NCBI GenBank assembly: GCA_023412975.1 | Contig: JAEZRB010000324.1 | Coordinates: 1 to 22,055, forward strand | Direction: 5' to 3' | DNA: 22,055 nt | Source: Bacteroidota bacterium | GTDB taxonomy: Bacteria; Bacteroidota; Bacteroidia; Chitinophagales; Chitinophagaceae | Part shown: in pieces, positions 7,469 through 15,451 of the stretch | Layout: each line of letters opens with the position of its first letter | Numbering within the stretch: the stretch's first letter is position 1 | Program-made: the position numbers and the translations under genes | Notes under the pieces: generated by a model | What the model saw: only the letters and a program-made list of their open reading frames with translations | Databases searched by the model: none | What the model was told of the DNA's origin: nothing

Positions 7469-8719
7469 ATGACCGATATAAAAGTACCTACCGTAGGTGA
7501 ATCCATCAGTGAAGTAACACTGTTGAAATGGAACAAGAAAGATGGTGATTACGTTGACCGTGACGAAGTGATTGCCGAACTCGAAAGTGAAAAAGCAACT
7601 TTTGAAGTGAACGCGGAAAAAGCAGGCGTCCTCAAAACCGCAGCCCGTGAAGGTGATACGCTGAAAATTGGTGACCTGCTCGCCAGCATCGACGAAACCG
7701 CTGCAAAACCTGCTTCAAATGGAGCACCCGCTGCAAATGAGAAGAAAGAAGCGAAATCTGAACCTGCACCTGCGAAAGAATCCGCGGCAAAGCCCGCCAC
7801 GACGGCTCCTGTTGCCTCGGTACCTAATGATATTAAGGCCACACCCGTGGCTTCAGCCATCATCGCTGATAAAAAAGTAGATCCCAAATCAGTAACCCCG
7901 TCCGGGTTCCAGGGCAAGATCCTCAAAGACGATGTGCTGGCCGCCCTAAGCACTCCTGGTAAAAAAGCATTTGAAGGCGCAGCGTTGAACAGCCGCAATA
8001 CACGCACTGAAAAAATGAGTAATCTGCGGAAAACTATTTCGCGGAGGCTGGTAGAGTCAAAAAATACCACTGCCATGCTCACCACTTTCAATGAAGTGGA
8101 TATGGGTCCCATCATGGCGATCAGGAGCAAATACAAAGACAAGTTCAAGGAAGTACATGGTGTAGGGCTGGGCTTTATGAGCTTTTTTGCCAAGGCCTGC
8201 GCAGTTGCACTGGCAGAGTGGCCTTCTGTAAATGCCTATATCGATGGCGATCAGCTGGTATTTCATGACTATGCGGATATCAGTATTGCCGTTAGCACAC
8301 CTCGTGGATTAACCGTGCCCGTGATGCGCAACGTGGAGAGTATGAGTATGGCTGATGTAGAAAGAAAAGTTGTGGAACTGGCTACCAAGGCGCGTGACAG
8401 CAAACTTACTGCCGATGAATTAACTGGCGGCACCTTTACCATCACCAACGGTGGTGTATTTGGATCACTAATGAGCACGCCGATCATCAACCTGCCCCAG
8501 AGCGCTATCCTGGGCATGCATAAAATTGAAGAACGCCCTATGGCTGTGAATGGCCAGGTGGTGATCAAACCCATGATGTATATCGCACTTAGTTATGATC
8601 ACCGTATCATCGATGGCCGTGAGTCAGTAAGCTTCCTCGTAAGAGTAAAAGAATTACTTGAAAATCCGGAGCAATTGCTGATCGGCAAGGATCCGGTGAA
8701 GACGTTGCTGGAGCTTTAA
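7469..8719 (+). CDS. sucB: 2-oxoglutarate dehydrogenase E2, dihydrolipoyl succinyltransferase
   Basis: This 416-residue protein is the core subunit of the 2-oxoglutarate dehydrogenase complex, which accepts the succinyl group from SucA and transfers it to CoA. It has one lipoyl domain (about 2-76) with the modified lysine in ESEKATFEV (Lys42). An Ala/Pro/Lys-rich mobile linker (about 77-119) follows, then the peripheral subunit-binding domain (about 124-160, with TPSGFQGKILKDDV), then the acyltransferase domain (about 180-416). The active-site motif DHRIIDG (His378, Asp382) is intact. Neighbouring sucA and the VPTVGESISEVTLL start support a succinyl rather than acetyl specificity. The ATG follows an A/T-rich leader with no Shine-Dalgarno site. 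It is probably co-transcribed with sucA. Confidence 0.97.
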   Translation: MTDIKVPTVGESISEVTLLKWNKKDGDYVDRDEVIAELESEKATFEVNAEKAGVLKTAAREGDTLKIGDLLASIDETAAKPASNGAPAANEKKEAKSEPAPAKESAAKPATTAPVASVPNDIKATPVASAIIADKKVDPKSVTPSGFQGKILKDDVLAALSTPGKKAFEGAALNSRNTRTEKMSNLRKTISRRLVESKNTTAMLTTFNEVDMGPIMAIRSKYKDKFKEVHGVGLGFMSFFAKACAVALAEWPSVNAYIDGDQLVFHDYADISIAVSTPRGLTVPVMRNVESMSMADVERKVVELATKARDSKLTADELTGGTFTITNGGVFGSLMSTPIINLPQSAILGMHKIEERPMAVNGQVVIKPMMYIALSYDHRIIDGRESVSFLVRVKELLENPEQLLIGKDPVKTLLEL

Positions 8720-8731
8720 TTTTTATGGGGG

Positions 8732-8752
8732 ATTAGGAATTAGGAATTTGGA
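8732..8752. repeat. 7-bp tandem array after sucB
   Basis: Three 7-bp units, ATTAGGA, ATTAGGA and ATTTGGA, start 13 bp after the sucB stop. They are related in sequence to the arrays at 7373-7404, 16815-16832 and 17129-17160. Their place, close to a gene 3' end, is shared by most of these arrays. Confidence 0.65.
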
Positions 8753-8834
8753 GTGTCCTGGGGGCTGGATTTATTACTTATTCATTTAGTATTTCATTCC
8801 GGTTGTTAATCGGTGTCGGGAGTATTCCCAAAGC

Positions 8835-10001
8835 GTGAGTCGTTTTCACTCATATATTAATTCTGCGAAAGATATCCTGTCGGTGTATGACGGACAGGAA
8901 CCTTTTGCTTCCTTCCTGAAAAAGTATTTCAGCCAACATAAAAAGTTTGGTTCGAGAGACCGTAAGCAGGTGAGTCATCTTTGTTATTGTTATTTCCGGT
9001 TGGGAAAGGCTCAACTGAATATGGCAATGGATGAGAAGATACTCGTCGGGTTGTTTCTTTGCTCGACTACATCAAATGAGTTACTGGATGCATTAAAGCC
9101 GGACTGGAATCAGCAGGTAACAATGTCCGTCGGTGAAAAGTTTGCTTTACTCGGAATACACGATTCAACCAGTGTATTTCCATGGAAAGAAGCGTTGAGT
9201 GATGGGATAGACTTTGAATTATTCAATGCTTCATTTTTTATACAGCCCGATTTATTTCTGAGAACGCGACCGGGTAAAAAACAAATCGTGTTGCGGAAGC
9301 TGGAAGCCGCAGGTCTGGATATTTATTCTCCGGCTAGGAATTGCATAGCTTTACCCAATGCTGCGAAGATCGACGATTTGGTTGAGCTGAACCGGGAAGC
9401 AGTGATACAGGATCTGAGTTCGCAAAAAACGGGAGAACTTTTAGAAAAGATCAACAGCTCAGATCAGAAACAGTTGCGTGTTTGGGATTGCTGTGCTGCC
9501 AGCGGTGGTAAGTCGATCATGGCGGTGGATTTACTTGGTGAAATTGACCTGACGGTTTCTGACATCCGGGAAAGTATACTCCATAACCTTGACAAAAGAT
9601 TTGCCGATGCAGGCATTGCGAAATATAAAAGCCTGGTCGCCGATCTATCCGTACCGGGTTTCCGCCTCGCACAACTGGGTTTCGATCTTATTATCGCCGA
9701 CCTGCCATGTACCGGTAGTGGCACCTGGAGCAGAACACCAGAACAGTTATTTTATTTTAATAAACAGGATATCGTTCGATATGCGGACTTGCAGAAAAAT
9801 ATACTGGCTAACCTGGTCCCGCATTTGAACAAAGGTGGATTTATACTCTATATTACCTGCTCCGTATTTAAAAAAGAGAACGAAGAAAACATACAGGAAC
9901 TTACTTCCGATTTTCCGATGTCTTTAAAAGAAAGTCGAATCATTGCTGGCTATGATAAAAAAGCAGACAGCATGTTCGTGGCCTTGCTCCAGAAACTATA
10001 G
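8835..10001 (+). CDS. RsmB/NOP2-type RNA (cytosine-5)-methyltransferase
   Basis: This 388-residue enzyme is predicted to methylate a cytosine in rRNA using S-adenosylmethionine. The N-terminal third (about 1-135) resembles the NusB-like or RNA-binding part of RsmB relatives. The Rossmann domain holds the SAM motif DCCAASGGKS (218-227), the DLPCTGSG motif (289-296) with one catalytic cysteine (Cys292), and ITCSVFKKENEENI (340-353) with the second cysteine (Cys342). Both cysteines of the m5C mechanism are therefore present. The start is GTG at 8835: an in-frame stop at 8787 limits extension and no ATG lies between. Length is shorter than E. coli RsmB (429), so the exact target base is unsure. 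Its stop overlaps that of the opposing protease gene in the hexamer CTATAG. Confidence 0.9.
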   Translation: MSRFHSYINSAKDILSVYDGQEPFASFLKKYFSQHKKFGSRDRKQVSHLCYCYFRLGKAQLNMAMDEKILVGLFLCSTTSNELLDALKPDWNQQVTMSVGEKFALLGIHDSTSVFPWKEALSDGIDFELFNASFFIQPDLFLRTRPGKKQIVLRKLEAAGLDIYSPARNCIALPNAAKIDDLVELNREAVIQDLSSQKTGELLEKINSSDQKQLRVWDCCAASGGKSIMAVDLLGEIDLTVSDIRESILHNLDKRFADAGIAKYKSLVADLSVPGFRLAQLGFDLIIADLPCTGSGTWSRTPEQLFYFNKQDIVRYADLQKNILANLVPHLNKGGFILYITCSVFKKENEENIQELTSDFPMSLKESRIIAGYDKKADSMFVALLQKL

Positions 10002-11969
10002 TTTAAGGAACTGCGTTTTACCAAGGACCTTGTTTTCATTCATCACCCGAATGAAGTATTGACCATTGCTTAGTTTTTGCGAAGGCAAATCAAAAATTGC
10101 GCGGCCGGCTGGTTTGGATTTGCGTTGTCTGAGCATTAGCTTACCTGCGGAATTATATATTAGAATTGATAACAGCGGCACGGCTTCCGGACTTTCGACA
10201 ATCAGCAGGCTATTACCCGCAACCGGGTTTGGGGCCACATTAACTGTAGTAATATCGGAAGTACAGGTAGTGCCAAGCATCACTTCGATCGTGTCGATAT
10301 AAACATCAGTAAAACTGGCGCGACTGGAATCGAGTACCTGGCGAATGCGGTAGGTAATTGTTCCGGGCGGTATCCCATTTACAGGATCGTTAACCTGGTA
10401 ACTATGGGTGGTAAACGTATTTCCCGTCATAACATTGAGTTGGCCAATCAGTGTGTATCTTGGTTCACCCGGTGCTATGCGTTCGATCTCGTATTTCATG
10501 CCCTCACTGTCTTTGCTGGTCCAGTTCAGTTGTACGGAACAGTTGCTGATTGTAGCCGACGATGTTACCTGTTCTTTTAACAAGGTTATGAGTGCTTTTT
10601 TCATATCGGGTATACCAAAGCCGATACGATTGTTGGGATTTTGATAGGTGTTGCCCGCTTCCCGCAGCGCCCTGATGATTCGCATATTGTTCACTTCAGG
10701 AAATCCCTGCCACAGGCAGCTTGCGAGTCCGGTTATCGCGGGGCAGGCTAAAGAAGTACCATTTAAATAACCAAACTGGTTGGACGGCGCCTGTATGAGT
10801 GCATTCACCCCAACCGATGCCACATCAGGTTTTATTCTTCCATCGGCAGAAGGCCCATAACTTGAAAAAGCGCCTACCGTCCCAAACACATCAACTGCAC
10901 CGACGGCCAACACGCTATCGCCATCTGCGGGCGTCGTTATTTTCCCCCAGTAATCCATGCCGGAATTACCAGCCGAGTTGACGACAAGAAGACCTTTACC
11001 CGCCGCCAGGTCTGCCGCACGCGCCGACATGGTGATATCACCATTCAGGGCACTAAAAGGATAGTCCGACACACTTCCACTGAAATCATACCCATAGCCC
11101 AGCGAAGATGAGATCACATCGGCACCGATACTATCGGCTCTTTCTGCTCCGCAGGCCCAGTTGAATTCCTCGATAGGATATTCCGATCCTGTATCTTCTG
11201 TTCTGAAAAGGTGAAAACTTGCCCCGGGGGCTTTCCCAACCATAGTACCAGGAACATTTGCGGCGATTACCGAAAAGCACATCATGCCATGCGAATCATC
11301 TTCTGTAACACTTTCCTCACGTGATACAAAATCCCAGGTACTCAAAACCTGGTTGTTCGCGTTTACACTATCGAAGGCTTTATACGTATTGTAATTAAAA
11401 TAGCCGGCGTCCAGCATAGCTATTTGTATGCCCTGTCCACGGAGTCCGATATTATGTAAGAATACACCATTGTGCAGGTTTATTTCCTTCAGTGAGTTAT
11501 TCCCGTAGTTATAAAAATTTAATTCAATTGTTCCAGTTCTCGAAGTGGTGATTACCGGGGATGAATATTCCTCTTCTAATTTATTCTTCAAACTACCTGT
11601 AGGTCTTGCGGCAACAGCAGCGATATTTAAAACAAAAGGCAGAGCATTGATCGCTGCGATAGCATTCACATCTGAAGTTTGTATGCTGATCGCGTTCAGC
11701 CATCGCGATACATTCAATAAGGACACATTGGGAGTAGCGGCGACTTGTGAAACATAACTGAATGGTACAGGCAGATCGGTACTATCAATCGCGATATTGT
11801 ACCGGGCCCTTCTTTCGACCGCACGCTGGCTTAAATAATCAGAAGGGGCACTTAGTTTATGCGTAGTAGCTGCTTTGTTTTTGAACTGAACGACATAATG
11901 GGTGAGTTGTGCTTTGCCCGGGTAAGCCAACAGCAATGTCATCAGCACAAAAAATGTAAGCTTCCCCAT
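9996..11969 (-). CDS. subtilisin-like S8 serine protease with type IX secretion tail
   Basis: This 657-residue secreted protease has a signal peptide (about 1-20), an N-terminal propeptide-like region (about 21-130) and an S8 domain (about 175-445). The catalytic set is complete: Asp187 in AMLDAGY, His227 in DDSHGMM, the oxyanion Asn335 in NSAGNSG and Ser406 in NGTSLACP. A beta-sandwich-like region follows (about 465-570). The C-terminus, from VAPNPVAGN to the end, has the features of the type IX sorting domain (NPV start, IYNSAGKL, GQYFIRV, KTQFLKL), so the protein should cross the outer membrane through the T9SS and lose this tail. The gene has its own -7 element in the 37-bp gap behind the upstream lipoprotein gene. 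It overlaps the methyltransferase gene by 6 bp at the stop codons. Confidence 0.95.
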   Translation of the reverse strand: MGKLTFFVLMTLLLAYPGKAQLTHYVVQFKNKAATTHKLSAPSDYLSQRAVERRARYNIAIDSTDLPVPFSYVSQVAATPNVSLLNVSRWLNAISIQTSDVNAIAAINALPFVLNIAAVAARPTGSLKNKLEEEYSSPVITTSRTGTIELNFYNYGNNSLKEINLHNGVFLHNIGLRGQGIQIAMLDAGYFNYNTYKAFDSVNANNQVLSTWDFVSREESVTEDDSHGMMCFSVIAANVPGTMVGKAPGASFHLFRTEDTGSEYPIEEFNWACGAERADSIGADVISSSLGYGYDFSGSVSDYPFSALNGDITMSARAADLAAGKGLLVVNSAGNSGMDYWGKITTPADGDSVLAVGAVDVFGTVGAFSSYGPSADGRIKPDVASVGVNALIQAPSNQFGYLNGTSLACPAITGLASCLWQGFPEVNNMRIIRALREAGNTYQNPNNRIGFGIPDMKKALITLLKEQVTSSATISNCSVQLNWTSKDSEGMKYEIERIAPGEPRYTLIGQLNVMTGNTFTTHSYQVNDPVNGIPPGTITYRIRQVLDSSRASFTDVYIDTIEVMLGTTCTSDITTVNVAPNPVAGNSLLIVESPEAVPLLSILIYNSAGKLMLRQRKSKPAGRAIFDLPSQKLSNGQYFIRVMNENKVLGKTQFLKL

Positions 11970-11986
11970 GATGTGAATTGTTGTAC

Positions 11987-11994
11987 CAAAATTA
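11987..11994 (-). promoter_or_regulatory. -7 element (TAnnTTTG) of the S8 protease gene
   Basis: On the minus strand TAATTTTG matches TAnnTTTG exactly and ends 17 nt before the ATG at 11969, similar to the spacing at mnmA. No TTG was found at the expected distance upstream, so the -33 part is missing or degenerate. Confidence 0.45.
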
Positions 11995-12006
11995 AGCGAT
12001 CCGATC

Positions 12007-12759
12007 TCAATTATGATCGATCATCCACATCGTAATGCCAAAGCCGCGGTAGTAAGGTTCGGGGCCGGAAGTGTTGGGCTCATATTCAATGATGGCATAT
12101 TCCTTATGAACGAGACCAATATTTTTTGCATAATGTTCAACTGACCTGGTCATACCGCCGGGACGTGCCGCTTCGGTGACCGGATAATTGTCGCCAAAGT
12201 TTTCATGCTCCACCGTCCACACATCATTGTAGACCTGGTTCTCATATTCGAAACTGGAATTGAATGAATCATAATTGTAGTCCCAGTTGCGCATATAGCC
12301 AAATGAGGTAAACTTATAAGAGCTATAAGGATCGAGATGCAAATAGCTATTGCCTTTCCAGTTGTATCCCTCCCTCAGGGGCGCATGCAATTTTATAAAA
12401 CGTAGATTGTCTTCGATCACTTCCACGCGATCGAATAGCGGGGTTACAAAATAGGAACCGTTGTTAATCCATTCGCCCGTGCCGTCTGCATTTCGCAGGA
12501 AACGGTAGATCCGGTAGGTGGGGCGGTTCAGGTTATCGACGGTTTCCGCGTCTACCACATGTTTCACCTGGTAGCTGTGTACCTCAACATCGCGCTGGAA
12601 ATTGGTAAATACTGTTGAGTCGATCCGGTAAGTGATCGATTTGCCGGGTTCGAGTGGAAAATATTCAGACAACGCTTCAGTTGGGAATTCCTCTTTTTTG
12701 TCGGAACAGGAAAAAAGCATCACAAGTGACAGGGCGATCAGGCTGAGGCGATGGCGCAT
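12007..12759 (-). CDS. lipoprotein of unknown function
   Basis: I chose the ATG at 12759 (MRHRLSLIALSL) over an in-frame start at 12810. It puts a standard lipoprotein signal at the N-terminus with the lipidated cysteine at residue 18 (VMLFSC), giving 250 residues; the longer form adds 17 residues that would bury the signal. After the lipobox come an acidic spacer and EYFPLEPGKSITYRIDS, then alternating strands rich in Tyr, Asn, Trp and Asp through to the C-terminus. This pattern is typical of all-beta Bacteroidota envelope lipoproteins. No enzymatic motif or named family was recognised. It lies upstream of the S8 protease gene on the same strand, which has its own -7 element, so an operon is possible but not shown. 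Confidence 0.82.
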   Translation of the reverse strand: MRHRLSLIALSLVMLFSCSDKKEEFPTEALSEYFPLEPGKSITYRIDSTVFTNFQRDVEVHSYQVKHVVDAETVDNLNRPTYRIYRFLRNADGTGEWINNGSYFVTPLFDRVEVIEDNLRFIKLHAPLREGYNWKGNSYLHLDPYSSYKFTSFGYMRNWDYNYDSFNSSFEYENQVYNDVWTVEHENFGDNYPVTEAARPGGMTRSVEHYAKNIGLVHKEYAIIEYEPNTSGPEPYYRGFGITMWMIDHN

Positions 12760-12816
12760 AAATATTTTGCAGTTGACTAAGGGATACAAATAGTTTCGGT
12801 TTAAAGACATCAGTCA

Positions 12817-12838
12817 CAGCTGTTTAGCTGCTTTTTTT
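12817..12838 (+). terminator. weak terminator-like hairpin in the lipoprotein/mnmA gap
   Basis: CAGCT (12817-12821) pairs with AGCTG (12826-12830) around a GTTT loop, followed by C and seven T. It has a terminator shape only on the plus strand, where no upstream gene reads toward it, so it might stop antisense transcripts or mean nothing. The rest of the 220-bp gap 12760-12979 shows no gene or clear signal. Confidence 0.25.
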
Positions 12839-12979
12839 CAATTCGCTTTCCGTTTGAAAACGAAATGGTTGTATACCGTCCTTTAACGAAATCGGGCTTT
12901 TTTTATTGCTTTTAGCTGGCGTTGGCCATCCGAAGTTTTCACTGATTTTTAGTCCGATAGGTGTGACACGGCAGGTAGA

Positions 12980-14089
12980 TTACCCTTCCAGGCTGCCCAT
13001 CTGGATGATACCGCCTCCGATCACGTCGTCTCCTTCGTAAAAAACTGCGCTTTGACCGGGTGCGATCCCCTTCACGTTTTCATAAAACCTCACTTTTATG
13101 TTACCATTTTCGGGATAGAGGTTGGAAAGTGCACCTTTGTCCTTATACCGGATCTTTGTAACGGATTCCATACCCGGCGTGATGCTGTCGTATTTGATCA
13201 GGTTTAGCTTGCCCACCGTCATTTCATTTTGCTCCAGGTCGTTTTCACCTCCAAGAGTGACAGTATTGCTATCGGGGTCGATTTTGGTAACAAAAACAGG
13301 TTTCCCCAGGGCGATGTCCAGCCCTTTTCTTTGTCCCACGGTATAAAAAGGATAGCCTTTGTGCTTACCCAGAATCCTCCCGGTTTTATCGATAAAATTG
13401 CCACCATTTACCCTTTCTTCAAGCCCGTCCACGCGACGTTTCAGAAAACCGCGGTAATCATTGTCGGGTACAAAACAGATCTCATAGCTTTCGCTTTTTT
13501 TGGCCAGTTCAGGGTAGCCGTAATCCAGTGCCATCTGCCTGATCTCGGTCTTTTTGTACGGAGCGAGTGGGAGCAGGGTCCGGCTCAGCAGATCCTGTTG
13601 CAGACCCCAAAGCACGTAGCTTTGGTCTTTTGTTTCGTCAATGGCTTTGCTGACTACGAAACGGCCATTTTCGTGCTGACGGATCTTTGCATAATGTCCT
13701 GTTGCGATGAAATCACAACCAAGGGCATCGGCACGTTTTAGTAAAGCACGCCATTTAATATGAGTATTGCAGAGTACGCAGGGATTGGGAGTGCGCCCCG
13801 CGAGGTATTCATCCACGAAATTATCGATCACAAAACCGCCAAACTCTTCTCTTATATCCAGGATATAATGCGCAAAACCATGTTCGACAGCCGCCTGGCG
13901 GGCATCATTAAAACTGTCCACATTGCAGCAGCCGGTTTCTTTCTTGCTTCCGCCACTGGCTGCATAATCCCAGGTTTTCATGGTGATGCCCACCACTTCA
14001 TAGCCCTGGTCGTTGAGCATGAGCGCCGCAACGGTACTGTCGATACCGCCGCTCATAGCCATAAGCACCTTTCCTTTCCTGCTCATCAT
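12980..14089 (-). CDS. mnmA: tRNA-specific 2-thiouridylase
   Basis: This 369-residue cytoplasmic enzyme makes the 2-thio group on U34 of tRNAs for Lys, Glu and Gln, using ATP to adenylate the base and a persulfide sulfur donor. The ATP pyrophosphatase loop MSGGIDST is at residues 12-19. The catalytic cysteines are in place: Cys104 within TPNPCVLCN and Cys205 within SYEICFVPDNDYRGFL, equivalent to E. coli Cys102 and Cys199. GHYAKI (131-136) and QSYVLWGL (156-163) are further family signatures. The C-terminal beta-barrel runs from about 270 to the end. The protein begins with two methionines, either of which may be the start. An exact TAnnTTTG element lies 16 nt upstream. It is divergent from the DUF2807 gene. 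Confidence 0.97.
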   Translation of the reverse strand: MMSRKGKVLMAMSGGIDSTVAALMLNDQGYEVVGITMKTWDYAASGGSKKETGCCNVDSFNDARQAAVEHGFAHYILDIREEFGGFVIDNFVDEYLAGRTPNPCVLCNTHIKWRALLKRADALGCDFIATGHYAKIRQHENGRFVVSKAIDETKDQSYVLWGLQQDLLSRTLLPLAPYKKTEIRQMALDYGYPELAKKSESYEICFVPDNDYRGFLKRRVDGLEERVNGGNFIDKTGRILGKHKGYPFYTVGQRKGLDIALGKPVFVTKIDPDSNTVTLGGENDLEQNEMTVGKLNLIKYDSITPGMESVTKIRYKDKGALSNLYPENGNIKVRFYENVKGIAPGQSAVFYEGDDVIGGGIIQMGSLEG

Positions 14090-14105
14090 TTAAAAAATTA
14101 GCCGG

Positions 14106-14113
14106 CAAATATA
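14106..14113 (-). promoter_or_regulatory. -7 element of mnmA
   Basis: On the minus strand TATATTTG matches TAnnTTTG exactly and ends 16 nt before the ATG at 14089, implying a leader of about 10 nt. No TTG is present at the standard -33 distance. Confidence 0.45.
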
Positions 14114-14272
14114 CGATTAATTTAGGCTAGCGCACCTGCTGGGCCGGGTTTTAGCGACTCTTTTGATCAAAACAAATCGCTGGCCTGTAACCACTTCAAA
14201 AAAGATGGCGTCATATTATTTTTCCAAAACGATGATAAAACTGCAAATTTGTTAACACAAACCATTAACTAT

Positions 14273-14995
14273 ATGAAAAGGATTTTAGTATTAGCTGTCC
14301 TCGCAACCCTTGTTTTAACTTCTTGTAGATATTTTGGAGGTAGACGCGTTAGTGGAAATGGTAATATTGTCACACAAAACCGTACAGCCGGGAGCTTTAG
14401 TTCCGTGGATGTCAGCGGTGCCATCGATGTGTATATCAAACAGGATTCTTCGCAATCGATACGGGTAGAAACCGATGAAAACCTCCAGGAACTGGTGGAA
14501 GTGTATGAGCAAAATGGCCGCCTCTTTATATCACCAAGGGATAATTTCAACCTGAATCCCAGTAAAAGCGTGAAAGTGTTTGTTTCTTCTCCCCAGATCC
14601 ACAGCCTTGAAGTCTCAGGCGCGAGTAATGTTTTTGGGGAAAACAGGATCTCATCCAGTGAGAGCTTTGAAATCGATATTAGCGGAGCCTCGGAAGTAAA
14701 TATAGATTTGAACGCTCCACGGGTAGATGTCGACCTTTCCGGTGCGTCGGAGTTACACATCGCCGGGGAAACCAGGGATTTTAATGTGGAAGGTTCAGGG
14801 GCAAGCGGTATTAAAGGTTTTGATCTGAAAACTGAAAATACATCGATAGACATTTCCGGAGCCTGTTCGGCAGAGATATTTGCCAGCGTGAAAGCTGATA
14901 TCCGGGCTAGTGGGGCTAGTAGTGTAAAGTACAGGGGTAATGCGGCGGTGACACAGGACATGAGTGGGGCGAGCAGTGTGAAGAAGGTGGATTGA
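14273..14995 (+). CDS. DUF2807 (head GIN domain) beta-repeat lipoprotein
   Basis: The ATG at 14273 gives 240 residues starting MKRILVLAV; an alternative TTG start 24 nt upstream would only add eight residues before the signal. The lipobox LVLTSC places the anchor at Cys18. The body is a chain of strands marked by eight SGA motifs at residues 48, 115, 137, 156, 175, 195, 213 and 231, most followed by Ser. From 115 onward they recur every 18-22 residues, the spacing of rungs in a right-handed beta-helix. This matches the family annotated as putative auto-transporter adhesin, head GIN domain (DUF2807), which is frequent in Bacteroidota; its function is unproven. It is probably monocistronic, followed by a repeat-rich gap. 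Confidence 0.9.
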   Translation: MKRILVLAVLATLVLTSCRYFGGRRVSGNGNIVTQNRTAGSFSSVDVSGAIDVYIKQDSSQSIRVETDENLQELVEVYEQNGRLFISPRDNFNLNPSKSVKVFVSSPQIHSLEVSGASNVFGENRISSSESFEIDISGASEVNIDLNAPRVDVDLSGASELHIAGETRDFNVEGSGASGIKGFDLKTENTSIDISGACSAEIFASVKADIRASGASSVKYRGNAAVTQDMSGASSVKKVD

Positions 14996-15002
14996 TAGGG
15001 AA

Positions 15003-15082
15003 GTTGAATGTTGTTGAAGATGGTTGAATGTAGTTGAAGATGGTTGAATGTAGTTGAATATTGGTGAAGATAGTTTAATGTC
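15003..15082. repeat. 10-bp minisatellite, left array
   Basis: Eight consecutive 10-bp units fit GTTGAANRTR loosely: GTTGAATGTT, GTTGAAGATG, GTTGAATGTA, GTTGAAGATG, GTTGAATGTA, GTTGAATATT, GGTGAAGATA and GTTTAATGTC. A 20-bp higher-order period is visible because T-type and A-type units alternate. The array begins 7 bp after the DUF2807 stop. The same 10-bp unit returns at 15389-15428. Confidence 0.85.
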
Positions 15083-15125
15083 GTAATACAATTTTTAAAT
15101 TACTTTCAATCACCCGAATAAGGGA

Positions 15126-15220
15126 ACGCGGATTTTCATGATCGTTATGATCAGTTATGATTTTTTGTATAGCAGGATCTGATCATAAAAGATCATGACC
15201 CTCATAACTATCCGTGTTCT
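15126..15220. repeat. hairpin repeat, copy 1
   Basis: This roughly 95-bp imperfect palindrome begins ACGCGGAT and ends ATCCGTGT (seven of eight terminal positions complementary). Its inner arms are built from repeated ATGAT/ATCAT blocks. It is directly repeated as copy 2 with a 136-bp start-to-start distance. No reading frame is evident. It looks like a non-autonomous dispersed palindromic element, similar in form to repeats I recall from other Bacteroidota genomes; mobility is not shown. Confidence 0.75.
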
Positions 15221-15261
15221 CCGGTCCATGTATCAAAAGGTTTTTCATTATAGAAGTGGGC

Positions 15262-15351
15262 ACACGGATTTTCATGATCATTATGATAAGTTATGATTTT
15301 TTGTAGCAGGTTCTGATCAAAAATCATGACCATCATGATCATCCGTGTTCT
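15262..15351. repeat. hairpin repeat, copy 2
   Basis: This roughly 90-bp copy has perfect 8-bp ends, ACACGGAT and ATCCGTGT. Most of it matches copy 1 base for base, with a few substitutions and two 2-3-bp deletions near the centre. The flanks also agree in part (GG before, GTA shortly after), so the duplicated unit may be somewhat longer than the palindrome. Together with copy 1 it fills the middle of the 456-bp gap between the DUF2807 and amine oxidase genes. Confidence 0.75.
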
Positions 15352-15388
15352 GTGGTTATTGTAGCAAGTGTTAAATCTGAACTGATTG

Positions 15389-15428
15389 GCTGAAGGTTGT
15401 TGAAGGTGGTTGAAGGTGGTTAAACTTA
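15389..15428. repeat. 10-bp minisatellite, right array
   Basis: Four 10-bp units, GCTGAAGGTT, GTTGAAGGTG, GTTGAAGGTG and GTTAAACTTA, share the unit of the left array at 15003-15082. It ends 23 bp before the amine oxidase ATG, so it would lie inside that gene's promoter or leader. Confidence 0.8.
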
Positions 15429-15451
15429 GATTTTTACCATAACTAAAGCTT

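Noticed and set aside
7549..8193. 214-residue minus-strand frame inside sucB
   Set aside because: Its Ala/Ser/Phe-rich low-complexity sequence mirrors the Ala/Pro/Lys linker of sucB read backward.
12760..12810. Upstream extension of the lipoprotein gene to the ATG at 12810
   Set aside because: It would put 17 extra residues before a good lipoprotein signal peptide; the ATG at 12759 fits the lipobox distance.
13229..13741. 170-residue plus-strand frame opposite mnmA
   Set aside because: It lies entirely within the well-supported mnmA gene and shows no signal, domain or start context.
14269..14961. 230-residue minus-strand frame opposite the DUF2807 gene
   Set aside because: Its length comes from the repeated SGA codons being stop-free in reverse; no protein character.
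14795..15091. 98-residue minus-strand frame with repeated TFNHLQQ-like peptides
   Set aside because: The repeats are the 10-bp minisatellite translated; this is a repeat-derived false gene.
15003..15428. CRISPR array
   Set aside because: Repeat units are 10 bp without unique spacers, the two large copies are palindromes rather than spaced repeats, and no cas gene is present.
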